From: Aphis gossypii
Lineage: Eukaryota > Arthropoda > Insecta > Hemiptera > Aphididae
Assembly (NCBI RefSeq): GCF_020184175.1
Contig: NC_065533.1
Coordinates: 59,000,351-59,064,350 of the forward strand
Reading direction: 5' to 3'
Length of the DNA: 64,000 bases
Every line of letters begins with the position of its first letter. Position 1 is the stretch's first letter. The notes beneath the pieces were generated by a model, which searched no databases, was not told the origin of the DNA, and saw only the letters and a program-made list of their open reading frames with translations. Below are positions 12,118 to 23,817 of the stretch, in pieces. The position numbers were made by a program, and so were the translations under genes.

Positions 12118-12795
12118 TCTAAAATTAGCATTACCTAAAATATGTGCAGGAACAGACGGAAAAGATTGGCCTATTATTTCTAATATGCTGAGGTTCATAT
12201 TTCGAAATACATGCATAAAAATATCTATTTATGACATAAACAAACCAATATTAAATAATAATGATATCACTAACAAAATAAAAAATAATGAAAACGAATA
12301 TTTTTTCGCCGACAATATTAATCGCGCACTGGGGGAAAATATTCTATTAAATGCATTATATATAAAAAAAATCGAAGAAGTACCCGATGACAGCGACTGT
12401 GGTGCACATGCACTACGGGTTTGCTTGAGAGAAGAATGGGTAGAGGTATCCACAATAGAAATACAAAGGAAAATTAATATAGGTACCAAATACAACATCG
12501 GGATACTTTATGACTGAAGACGACTTAGCATATTTAGCAGACCAATTCAATAAAAATTTAACAATAATTTCAAAATACAAAAACACAGCTAACAATGTAT
12601 TAAACACCGTTGTAATATACTGGAAAAAAGACCGTCCGATGATAGCACTGATTCATGAAAATAATCACTGGACTCCTGCATTAATAAATCGAGAGTCATC
12701 ACCACTTACCTTACACAATACATGCATATACACAATTATACCCGATGGTAAACATTATTACAAAACAAGTAAACCAATACTTAGACAAATGTAAT
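12118..12795 (+). pseudogene. Frameshifted ORF with OTU-like cysteine protease signature
   Basis: The open frame begins upstream of the first ATG (12185), with no start visible. It carries DDSDCGAHALR near 12391, the D-x-x-D-C catalytic cysteine motif of OTU-type proteases. One frame change near 12495 leads into 12510-12794, where NNHWTPAL near 12662 supplies the expected catalytic histidine. Spacing between the two (about 90 residues) suits an OTU fold. OTU proteases cleave ubiquitin or viral polyproteins; here the next ORF and the polypurine/LTR-like end at 14.3 kb suggest a retroelement or virus-derived insertion, not a host deubiquitinase. The family is inferred from motifs only, and the copy is broken. 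Confidence 0.5.
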
Positions 12796-12852
12796 GATAA
12801 ATTAACATTAACTAGCTTTGACGAAAAAAATACTCATTAGATAAGCGTAATA

Positions 12853-13479
12853 TGAACAATCCCGTAGAAATAAAAAATATTTACTTAAACAAAAGACCAA
12901 TTATGTGGTACACTCAATATTGTCAGGATTATGAACATCTGTCAACATTCGAGTCAGCATTAAAATCTCACGAATATTCGAACCATCCATACTGGATCGC
13001 GGGGGGAGACTAAATTCTTGGCGACGTTTGGGGAACCTATATTAGAGAGTATCGTAACAGAGTATGTAATTAACGAAAACAAAGAAAAATTACCGGATAG
13101 GCATAAAAAAACAAAATTTCATCACATAAACAGTTTAAAACTAATTAATCAGAAAAATTATAAGGAAATGTTAAATTTTAATAACGTGCCATTTATTGAC
13201 AAACAGAACACGGACGAATTAGAATTCGATATAAACCCGAAATTAACCCAATCACAACAAAATGTAAAATATAATGAAATACATGATAAACAAATCGAAA
13301 ATACTTACATTATTTCAAACAATATTATCCATCAATACGGAATATATATGTGCGCTTTAATACTGAGTTATATAATTATTCATTTAACGATAAAAAAACT
13401 AATGTTGTATTGTATGAGGGAAACAAATCGAGATATTATTAAAACTCAGAGAATAAGAGGTCGACATAGAATAGTGTAA
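12853..13479 (+). pseudogene. Decayed ORF of a protein with a C-terminal membrane anchor
   Basis: A short ATG frame (12853-13014, about 53 residues) ends in a G7 run (13002-13008) where a frame change leads into the next frame, 13018-13479. The downstream part is lysine/asparagine-rich and has one hydrophobic segment (IYMCALILSYIIIHLTI near 13343-13393) followed by a basic tail (MRETNRDIIKTQRIRGRHR). A single transmembrane segment close to a short basic C-terminus is the layout of an envelope-type glycoprotein, but no diagnostic motif is visible, so this is inference. It follows the OTU-like ORF by about 60 bases on the same strand, so both probably belong to one old element. Confidence 0.38.
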
Positions 13480-14348
13480 TATCAATTAATCATATATGTA
13501 CTTTTATTTTTTAGCATAAGGATAATTTATTTTTTGTTTTAAAAAGAAAAAAAAATGTTTAGTAAAAAAAAGCGTAAAAGCAAAAAAAAAGAGAGTGAGA
13601 AAGTGCTTTAGATCACGACAGTATCGATTTATAGCTATATCCGGCATGAACCATAAGCACTGAACTCATATGGTTCAATCACGGCCTTTCACTACAGTTT
13701 AAAGGCTGGCGACATTCATGGAGATGGACATTTCTAATATTTGACTGAACTGGTTCCAGGAGGAATGATATTTCGATGCATTAAAATTGGATAAATAAAA
13801 TAATGTAAATTTTTTATAGATTTATTATGAAATGTAAATGTATAGAATATGGGTATGTATATATATGTAAGAAAAAATATGAGAAAATGAATACTTACAA
13901 TAATTATTAAAACAAAGGGAAAGGGTTTTCGTAAATAATAAAAATAACAAGGTCAGTTAAAACCTGGCTGAAATTTTACAATGATAAAAAAAAAAACCAA
14001 AAAACATGTTGTTGAAATTTACAAAATATTGCGTAGATTCGTTAAATTATTATTTACATACACGACTGTGAGAAACTGATGAGTCAAATAAAAATAGATA
14101 TAGGGCGTTCATTAAATATTAAAAATATAAAATGCGTGTGATCGTATATTTGTGTGTATAACCTGAGGCAAAGTACAGAAAAACGAATTAACTATACAGA
14201 TATAAATATAAGTGCTGCAGTGTATGTATATTATAACGACCATCTCGTAACAATGATATATTTATAAATTATAAGTATTCGGATTCTTGTAAAAATTGTA
14301 ATTAATTAATTAATTAATTAAATTAAAAAAAAAAGAGAAGGGTGGTAA
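13480..14348. other. 3' non-coding part of the decayed element
   Basis: No ORF. The stretch ends with A-rich/G-rich sequence AAAAAAAAGAGAAGGGTGG (about 14325-14344), which has the look of a polypurine tract directly before the candidate LTR start at 14349. Confidence 0.4.
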
Positions 14349-14453
14349 TGTAACGATTGTTACATATTTATTTATAAACATAATAATATGCAACTGTAGG
14401 TACATATTATATAGTATAGGTATAGTATACATACATATATGTATATAGGTGTA
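14349..14453 (+). repeat. Possible truncated LTR start
   Basis: TGTAACGATTGTTACA begins right after a polypurine-like tract. LTRs of many insect retroelements begin with TG and have such inverted termini. The sequence is cut after about 105 bases by the TIR of a mariner-like element (CAGGGTGATTCTTTTA at 14456), so neither the LTR end nor a second LTR can be checked. Confidence 0.3.
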
Positions 14454-14455
14454 TA

Positions 14456-16154
14456 CAGGGTGATTCTTTTAGTGGTACACTAATTATCTCGAAAAGTATT
14501 AACTTTTTTTAAATTTTTTTTTTTTTAAACTTCTATGTTTATGTTTTTCTAAAACCGTATAATATTTTAATTTTTTTTACCCTTATATTTATTGGTGAAA
14601 CCACTATCAACTTTTGATTTTCAAATGGTAACATATAATAAATATTTTGAATTAATAATCCCATTTTTATTGTAAATTTACGCGTTAAAATTTTATTTTT
14701 CGTCGATTGGTTCGCGAGATACAACTCCTCAAAGTATTGGTGGTTTTCAAAATGTTTTCAATAATATTGTATAGACTAGGAGCTAGTCATAAATTTGATA
14801 TCGTTGAACCCAATAGGTCAATAGGTATCAAAATAAATAACCTTTAAATAGTTTAAATAGTCCTGAACCTGCAGGTAGTTATGGGCTGGAGCACCATCTT
14901 GTTGCCAAAGTAAATATTTTCTTTTAGAAAGAGGCAAGTCTTCTAATAAAACTGGTAGTTTGTTTTTTAAAAAATGTAAATACTTTTTTCCATTGAGATT
15001 TCCCTCATAGAAATAAGATCCTACTAAATGTTCATCTATAAGGCCACACCAAACATTAATTGACCAACGAGATTGGACATTACTTTCCAAGGCCCAGTTA
15101 GGATTAATTTCACTCCAATAATGTTGGTTATGGTGATTAACTTGGCCATTATTATGAAATCTAGCTTCATCAATCCATAAAATATTTGAAAGTATTGTTG
15201 GGTCAATAGTAACCATTTGAGCGACAAAATGTAAACGTCTTTCAAAATCATTGGATAGCAACTGCTGAACCTTCACACATTTGTAAGGATGATACTTATA
15301 ACGCTTTGCCACACGTTGCACTGATGAATATGAAATATCCAAATTTTCTAAAATAATTATATTAAATTTTTAAATTATGGTTCCTGTAAAATTGTATTTT
15401 TTGTTTTGTTAAATTTTAAAGTTTTTAGTTATATCTTTGAATTCACAAAAATTGTTTGTAATGTACAATTTTTTTAGAACAATTTGTACAATTTGTAATA
15501 TTTTAGAACACATTTGTAAGTTGGGTTATATATAACTTATAAGTAAAAGTTCTACCTAATTTCATGCATAATGTTAAAATTCTTTAATATGTATATTGTT
15601 AAATAAAACCATTACAATATAATTTTGTGTCTATATCAAATGTGTTGTTTTTATTTTGTAATTTTAAATATTCTATTTTTCAAGTAAACAGGGCAGCTAT
15701 TTATATGAACTATAGGTAATTTCATAAAGTAAAAAATGCATAAAATTACAAAATTGAAAATAATATTAACGAGTAACCCTCAGAAAACAAATTTATTACC
15801 AGATATTGATCTCAATGAAGTATAAGGGTTCTCATAAAATGAATCTAATATCAAAAAACAATTATTTTCATCTGTGGTTGTGTTAGCTCGTTTACGAGAT
15901 TTACTAACAAATGTACCATATATTTCAATCTTTTTAAAAAGTTTTCCAAAATAAGTAAAATGAGGCTGTTGGCGATCTTCATAGAGAGTGTTGTACATCC
16001 TAAAGAAATAAAATAATTTTTCTGTCAGTACTGTTGTCATTTGACAACATTTTAAAAATATAGCTTTGTTACCTTAATGCAGCCCTAGAATTTTTTCCCG
16101 ATTCAATGTAACATGTCAACATATCAGTTTTTTCCTTATTAGTATAAGACATAT
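14456..16154 (-). pseudogene. Tc1/mariner-superfamily transposase gene with introns, 3' TIR present, C-terminus truncated
   Basis: Three minus-strand exons join. Exon 1 (about 16154 to 16075) starts MSYTNKEKTDMLTCYIESGK and ends at GTAACA. Exon 2 (about 15999-15798) reads MYNTLYEDRQQPHFTYFGKL, a helix-turn-helix of the DUF4817 type. Exon 3 (about 15347-14818) has the first catalytic aspartate in WIDEARFHNNG and the second in WQQDGAPAHN, the DDE_3 core. The protein stops soon after, so the third acidic residue is missing. The 3' non-coding part runs to the terminal repeat CAGGGTGATTCTTTTA at 14456, preceded by TA. No matching 5' TIR is seen to the right of 16.15 kb. A second, opposite-oriented 3' fragment of the same family is at 23.1-23.5 kb. 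Confidence 0.8.
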
Positions 16155-16808
16155 TTAAACAAAGTGTAATAATGAAAATAATACATGTATGTATATGTAC
16201 ATATATGTATACAAATGTATAAGAATGAATAAGACAATTAAGTGTAAGTATATATATTACAATTTACAAAACAAATGATGTAGAAATAGACAAAGTCTAA
16301 CCTTGCACAGCCTTTGGTATCATATTTATGTCAAAAACTAATAATGTAATAAGGAAAAATAATATTAAAAATATGAGAATACCTACAAATACATATTATA
16401 TTATTTTGATTATTTTTAATTGATTTATTTAAAGTATAATGATGGTTTACATAATTCATATTTTTGTTTTAATTATTTTAATTGCAATTAAACATTAATA
16501 TACCAAATATGTGCCCAAATACATCATGCTATAGTAATCTAATCTACATATTTAACACATAATTAAAAATTATATTAAAATAATAAAAGTGTGTAAAATT
16601 ATTTATCCCCAAAAAAATAATAATAGATATTTTATTATATAACAACCTTTTAAATCTCCACTGATGAAACCTTTAAAGTTGTTAATTAGATAATTACTGA
16701 TATTTTTAACTAAAATAATTTAAAGCAGCACAGAGCAGTCAGTTAGTGCATAATACTGATAGTTAAATAATTTTAAATACATTTTTTAATTTAATAAAAT
16801 CTTATAAA
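16155..16808. other. AT-rich spacer, probable 5' region of the next gene
   Basis: No ORF. It separates the minus-strand mariner gene from the plus-strand coiled-coil gene, so regulatory sequence of the latter may lie here, but no motif can be singled out. Confidence 0.3.
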
Positions 16809-18613
16809 ATGCATCGGTGTTCACGATCAGAAATTGGGTCATTGTCTGAAAATGATGACAAAGAAGTGGTATTTGAAAAGTACATAAAATATAAACAGAT
16901 GAGCAAAGATTTAATTACAGAAAATGAAGAACTAAAACAAGTAATTATCTTTCTATTAAAAAATACAATTTTTTATTTTAGTTACATTTAATTACTAGTT
17001 AGTAGATAATAATACTAACAAATATAAAAAAGCTACAACATACAATATTAAAAACACATTATCTTTTATTAATTTCTAGAAAAATACAACTCTAGACCGG
17101 CAATTAAATTTGGAGGTTCTCAAAGTTGAAGATTTGGAGCTAGACAATAAAGAGTTGGCAGAGAAGGCTCAAAATCTCGAGCGCATAATAGTAACTTGAA
17201 AAATTAACTTTAACCCACTATAATTATTTAATATTTTAATGTACATACATTAAATACTATATTAATTTAAAATCAAGTATAGGAAACCCAAGAAAAAGAA
17301 TTTCAAGTGAAGTTAACAGTATCACAGCAAACGACAATAGGATTGGAAGAAGAAGTTGTGCTGTTAAAAAGTCGTATAGAAAAGTTGAATGAGGAATTGG
17401 TAATTATTTTATAATTTATATAATATACAGTTATACTATACATATTAGTGAACAATTTATTAAATATATGTTTTATGTTAAAGATACTAAGGCAGCAAGA
17501 CGCTTCAAAATACATAGAAAAATTTGAACTACAATTATCCAAATTAAAACTGGAAGACGATGTTTTTGTGAAAGTAATTGAGTTTTAATTGTAAAGTATA
17601 TTGTAGATTACCAGGTACCTATCCCATTAATCCATGTTATTTCGGAACTTCTTGTAAGAAATTTTGAAATTCTGAAAAAATTAATAAGCAATAATATTAT
17701 ACAAATAAATATTGTAAAATCACTAATCAGAATCTAATGAATAAATTTAACATTAAACAAGGATACATTATATGATAATATGTGTGCAATCAAGTGGTGT
17801 TTTCAAATAAGAAACAGCCGACATATATTTATTTATTCATATAATAATATATGTTATTTAGGCGTTGTATTACTCATATTTAATTAATCACAGTAAATTT
17901 AAAATAAATTAATATTCTATAGTTAAAAATAATAAAAATGACCATTGTACCAACCTATTACTTAAGAACTACCCTCTAAAAGTAATCCTTTGCTCTCTAC
18001 ATCCGGGCACAGATGGAACAATAATATGTTATATTGATGGTAATGAATTAACTATTAGTCCATAATGTAATTTATGTTTTAGACGTGTAATTCATGGTGG
18101 TGCCCTAAACACAGCAGCTTGAAGCAAGATTTGCCTTTTTTAGTTCCAGCAACTTTGGAGGAAAAACAGGCGTTGCGACTGGCAGTTACCTGACAAAAGT
18201 ATTGGGTCACTGAATCAAAGGTATGATATAGATTATAACATTTTAGTTAACTCGATTAAAAAAAAAAAAAAAAAATTAAAATAATTACCTACCTATCTAA
18301 TAAATTTATAAAACGTAGATACCTATGTCTTCAACTATAAGTGTCCTTAATCTCCTTTGCTCATTATCTTGTACAATTTTCAACTGTTTATTAGATCAAA
18401 TGTTGTGTCTTGGATCGTAAAACTGGTGTTGATAAGCACGTAGTTCCTCCAAAGTGTTTTACAAATTTTTTAAATGAAAAAATGAAAAAGGATTTCATTT
18501 TTAAGCCTTCCGGAGGGACTCCTATGTCTACGTCCAAAGAAAGTGTGGGAGATCAGCCAGCAGAAACATCCAAGGCCGTTGCGTATGTTATTTCTGATGA
18601 CGAAAATTATTAA
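16809..18613 (+). CDS. Six-exon coiled-coil protein with one in-frame TGA
   Basis: Exons 16809-16940, 17080-17190, 17283-17399, 17484-17573, 18083-18220 and 18395-18613 all join in phase 0 with GT-AG borders. The product is about 268 residues. Exons 1-4 are heptad-rich (for example EEEVVLLKSRIEKLNEEL and EKFELQLSKLKLEDD), a long coiled coil. Exon 5 has WWCPKH and exon 6 has KCCVLDRKTG, followed by a Ser/Thr-rich tail with TPMSTSKES and an acidic end. Exon 5 contains TGA at 18191-18193, between VT and QKYWVTESK, while the frame stays open on both sides. So the gene is either a very recent pseudogene, a polymorphic null, or ends there. It has no transposon motifs and is the best host-gene candidate in the window. 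A kinetochore/mitotic adaptor such as Spindly is one possibility, not established. Confidence 0.6.
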
Positions 18614-19720
18614 AATTTAACATTTGTGTTTGAGTTTAATAAAAATAAAATATTAATATTACATTTTACTATTTTAATATGAATTACAATTTAGAATAAT
18701 ATTAATAATCCTGATTAGTATGAAGGTTTACACCACACTAGTATACTGTATACTAGACTAATTACTAAGTAGTAACTCAAGTAAGTTGTAAATATACTAT
18801 TGTATATTTCACATCTGTTTCTTTGGTGACTACCTATGATCTATGCACGATTTAAGATATTCTATCTTAAATTCTTAAATAGTGGGAACTTTTCACATGA
18901 TAGTTTAGGTTTCCCCAAAAAGTTGCTCATTATTTATCACAGATGTCTACATAGAACAGTATAGAAGTCTGTGTTATTTATTAATGTTATTACACCATGA
19001 TTAAAGATATGTTTAACACAGAATAATATTGTACCCCATGATATTATATACTTAGAATATGATAAGGGTCTTAATTCGAATTTCAAATGATAACACAATT
19101 TTTTATTTCAAAAAAAAAGGAATTCGAACTCTTTAAATGAAAAGGAAACTTAACATCAAATAGTTTTGATAGTTTCCATCACAATGGTATATTGATTTTG
19201 GTATTTTCGTAAGATATAAGTATATAATTAATGATAACTTGAATAAGATGAACAATTTATTAATACAATAATTTATGATTTTATTAATAAACTATAACCT
19301 ACAATCATAACATTTTATTATTTTAATACACCTTTGGAATATATGTATACCTATTTAAAATTATCTACATACCTACATATTCACACATATGTACACATAG
19401 TAAAATAATATAATAAAGTAATAAATAATAGTAATAATATATATAATATATATGTACAATGTACATACATTTACATAAAAAATATACTAGGTATAATTAA
19501 CATCAAAATCTATTAAAAATAAATTATTGTGTTTGAGATCTTATAAAATTGTCCATAATACAATTTGAACAAAATAATTTTATATTTATCTTGTAGTTTG
19601 AACGATATATAAATATATACAACATACTTAATAGCTATAAAACTTAGTAAATAATAAACTTATAAATAATTACATAGTAAATGATACATTTTTTTTTTTT
19701 TTAATAACATAATATAATAC

Positions 19721-19814
19721 CTGTATGCTGAATTAAATTTCAGATGGTGTGTGACAAATTGAAGGGTCTCATTACTCATTTGTAAAATCTCTTCAGAGGA
19801 GCACATAAAGCTAC
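19721..19814 (-). CDS. Possible orphan exon, unrecognised
   Basis: On the minus strand TTTCTTAG precedes and GTATTA follows a 94-base open stretch that reads SFMCSSEEILQMSNETLQFV and on to LKFNSAYR. Codon content is less AT-driven than in the surroundings and the borders are good splice sites. No partner exon is recognised within 1 kb on either side, so its gene cannot be named. Confidence 0.3.
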
Positions 19815-20691
19815 CTAAGAAATTATTTTATACACCTTATGATACAACTAATAGAAATCTAAAAATGTAATTAAATTCATATAACATGAGGTGACTTCAG
19901 CCATATTGAAAATATTATTTTCACAATTTAACATTATTTTATTAACTATATTTTTACAATACAATATTAATTTTAAATTTTACTTTAACTTGTATAGTAG
20001 GCATACATACATATAACTGACATGTCTTATTTTTATAATTTACCTTTTATAGGTTTATTATTATTATTTTTTTTTTTTTTAACTATTTCACATTGTTTGA
20101 GTTAACTGTAACAAGTCAATAATTTTAATTTTAAATATACATAAAATAGTACCTAACTATAAGTTAACATCTAGCATACTGTATTTTTTAAATGCATACT
20201 AATTGTACAACTTTTTTTCACTTATTTTACTTAATTCAAATTTGCAAATCCTACATATTACCCAATATTATATTTATAATATTACAAACCACTTAGGTAA
20301 ATAATTTCAAATAATTTAAAAGTGAAAGACAACGAATAGCTGAATATTTCAAGCTTAAATTTATATAATGTTTTATTTTAAGATTATTTTAATAATATAA
20401 TTATGAATATTATTAAAAACAATAAGGTAATATATAGGAAAACAGCTTACCTATTTCAATATATCATGACTGAAATCACCCCATTTTATATTACTATTAT
20501 TATGAATCACTATAAAAGGCATTTGTATAGCAGGTTATCTACCAATTTACTAGAAGTGATCCACCACAATATTAAGATATGTAAATATACATTTTACAAT
20601 GTACATATTAGGTATAAAATACATTTCATCGTTAATATTATTAAGATATAGTTTTTTTAGGATCATAAAATCAAATAAGAATCCATTTAAA

Positions 20692-20724
20692 AATACATTC
20701 TTCACTTCGTTCAGAATCTAATAC
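20692..20724 (+). repeat. Repeat end tag (CTTCGTTCAGAATCT)
   Basis: AATACATTCTTCACTTCGTTC followed by AGAATCT matches the end of the 10.3-12.1 kb repeat, indicating a truncated copy of that family. Confidence 0.6.
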
Positions 20725-23105
20725 ACAGTTCACCATAATTGACTATTGCAACGATATAAAAATTCTATTTCAATTATCGCAATTAGGCGTTCCTACATGG
20801 CAACATTATTATAATACATTATAGTTATTGGCTTAAATTGAGAAGTATGTAATAAGTAATAACTATAATAATTAATAGGTAAATAATAAGGAGTAGAAGT
20901 GAAATTGATTGACTTTATTACTACTACTATTAAATAAATGTACAGGTATCTGTGGTGAATATTATAAAATTTGATAGAGTCCCTGCTAGACAAATGCCCT
21001 TTAAAATTGTACCATAATTTAAAAGCTCAGGACTATGATAAGTCTATTCCAATTTAAATCATACAGTCAAATCAAAATATTCGTAATGCAAAAATGCAAA
21101 ATATGAGTTAAGATCATAACATGTATTCAATAAATACAAGCAAACTCAACTTAACCCCTAACTAAAAAAATACAGTAAAATTTAAAAGTGGGACTAATAA
21201 TATTCATTTTGATTTAGAAGGTGGTAATACCTAAATAGCTAACAACACCAATCAAACAGAAGGAACTATTCAGTTGCAAAACACAAAATACAATATACAT
21301 AGTTTAAAATAAAAATATTTTTATGATACCTAAACATTAGGATTAAGACATACCTACCTAATATTATAACAAAGTGGTTATTTAAGGATAATATTTTATA
21401 ATTCCATATATAATAATAAAGGTGAACAATCTATGATTTTTTGTTTTTTAATTTTTAAAGAAACGTACAATTTACCACACATTTATGATTGATTTGATGT
21501 TGTTAGCTAATTAACTTGATTGTATATTATTTGTTAAAATTAAAAAAAAATACATTAGTATCTAAAATGTTCATTTAACATATTTTTAGTTTACTATATT
21601 ATTGGAATTAGTTTTCTTCTGGAATGCATATTGTCAGACTTGATTTTTTAACTTCTTTGAAATTAACTTGAGTAGTTGAATATCTAATAAGTTAAGAAAG
21701 GATAAAATAACAACCAAATAATTTAACAGTAAAAAATATGTTTACATACTTAATTAATTTTATAGTATCTTCAACTATCAAAATTATATATTGGAAACAA
21801 TATTTTGATTTATCATCGTTCTCATTTGCAAATTTGGAGGTAGAAAGTTATGTGATTTCATTATTTATCTTTCAAACCATCTGACTAAGTATTTTTGTAG
21901 TAAATACGGATAATGTTAGTTCTTAATAATAATTACTATGCCAGAATGCAAAATTTGAATAAATGCAAATTAAAAGTACTTCTGAACAGAGAACATTATA
22001 TTTTTAAGTATATTGTAGGTATAAATAGATAGGCACCCGCAGCCATCTTGTTGTGTCCGAGTAGATGGTAATAAGTAATAATAGGGTTAATAATATATTA
22101 TGTTGTATTAGGTTTGTGCTATGGTGTCAGCTAATAATTTTTAGAATAAAACAACTTTTGTGTTATCAAACTTTGAATAACATTTGGTGGTGTAACTGAA
22201 TGAACAAAACTGATTAACAGAAAATAAAATTTAATTAAAAACTGTTAATATGTAATATTGTATATTGCATGCACAAATTAATGTATTAATCAAATTTATT
22301 TTTCTACCTATACATTTTATTTATTTAAAAAAAAACTTACCAATAAATTGTATGTACAAATGTTGTGCTTTCCAAGTGGTAGGTTATCAAATTTACGCCA
22401 CACTTAATAATATAGATCACAAATTACGATGTCATCATTGGAAATTTTTCGACACACTTAATTATTCAAAAACTATTGCGTTAAGTACTTCAGTATATTA
22501 TTATGTTATTAAAGAAATTTAAACTTTGTTAGTATACTTAACGGTATAACGTATAAAACATACAATAATTAGTTTAATTACTAATTACATCATACATTTA
22601 AATCATTTAATATTTTAATTTTTAAGTAATAAGTAATAAGTAATAACTAATAAGCACTATGCAGCTGGTCACATGGTTTATAATAATTACCAATTACAAT
22701 TTACTTTTTACTTTGAACTTAAGTTCCAGTTTATCACAACTGATTGGTTTTCCACGAGGTTTTCCATTAATATTATCATTTATCATTAATTAATTAATAT
22801 CATATATTTTAATCAATGATATTATTGTCATAAATAATGATAAAGGTATCGCCAAAGTTTTGGTAATATTATTATTATTGTATGGTAATAATAGGTATAT
22901 GCGTCATAATGATGTCATAATATTGTCATGTAATGAAAACAATGGAGGGGATTCGATGCGAACAGCCAAGGTCAACAAAACGTAGCTTTTATGTCAAATT
23001 AGCATATTATATATACATTTAAAATATATATAGATACCTATATATAGGTTTAATAAGACATTCAATTAATCAGGTACAAAGTACAACAGTTATTAATACT
23101 GTTAC

Positions 23106-23517
23106 TTATTAGGTCGTACGGTATCGAATTTATCAATTATAGCTCCTGGACTTTACAAATGAAGACATGATGTATAAACAATGCCGCATTTACCGACTAT
23201 AACACCTCCTTCAACGACTTCAACCACCAATACTTTGAGGAGTTGTATCTCGCGAACCAATCAACGAAAAATAAAAATTTTAACGCGTAAATTTACAATA
23301 AAAATGGGATTATTAATTCATAATATTTTTATTATATGTTACCATTTGAAAATCAAAAGTTGATAGTGGTTTCACCAATAAATATAAGGGTAAAAAAAAT
23401 TAAAATATTATACGGTTTTAGAAAAACATAAACATAGAAGTTTAAAAAAAAAAAAATTCAAAAAAAGTTAATACTTTTCGAGATAATTAGTGTATCCACT
23501 TAAAAGAATCACCCTGT
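23106..23517 (+). mobile_element. 3' fragment of the mariner/DUF4817-type element
   Basis: The stretch matches the 3' non-coding part and TIR of the element at 14.46-14.85 kb in the opposite orientation: both share CAATACTTTGAGGAGTTG, TCTCGCGAACCAATC and the terminal TAAAAGAATCACCCTGT followed by TA. No transposase coding region is attached. It ends at 23517 with TA at 23518-23519. Confidence 0.78.
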
Positions 23518-23523
23518 ATATGT

Positions 23524-23815
23524 ACAGAGGCGTCATTTAGGGGAGGGGCAGGGTGTGCAACGGCACCACTAACTTAAAAAATGTTACCGATTGGCCCGCC
23601 ATTAATACTTAAATGCGCCGTTAAAATTAACTTATACATCATGTTTTCATATGTAATATAAATAAAATATATACATAATATTTTAAGTTTTTGTTTATTT
23701 TTGGTTTATCAGCTCACTTATCAAATGTATACAAGGCAAGCGCGATTTAAGATAATTATAATATAAATACCACAGCAGCTGCTATATATTAGTATCACGG
23801 ACTCCGTGATTAGTA
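23524..23815. other. Spacer with a hAT-like end
   Basis: Begins with CAGAGGCGTCATTTAGGGG, similar to hAT-type termini (CAGnGGCG...), but the other end of such an element is not visible. At 23749-23762 GCGATTTAAGATAA matches palindromic motifs at 18.85 and 26.0 kb. Confidence 0.35.
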
Positions 23816-23817
23816 TA

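Larger units (their letters stand above)
18614..23105. other. Long AT-rich intergenic stretch
   Basis: Apart from the exon-like piece at 19721-19814 and the repeat tag near 20695, nothing coding is supported; the longest ORFs (20403-20651, 22265-22522) have repetitive AT-driven composition. It holds a palindrome at 18849-18878 (CACGATTTAAGATA followed by TATCTTAAAT), runs of TAAGTAATAAGTAATAAG near 22623, and scattered A/T tracts. Confidence 0.4.

Noticed and set aside
18191..18193. TGA in the coiled-coil gene as a selenocysteine codon
   Set aside because: The context (VT-TGA-QKYW) is not a redox motif, and no selenoprotein insertion element was recognised downstream; a nonsense change is simpler.
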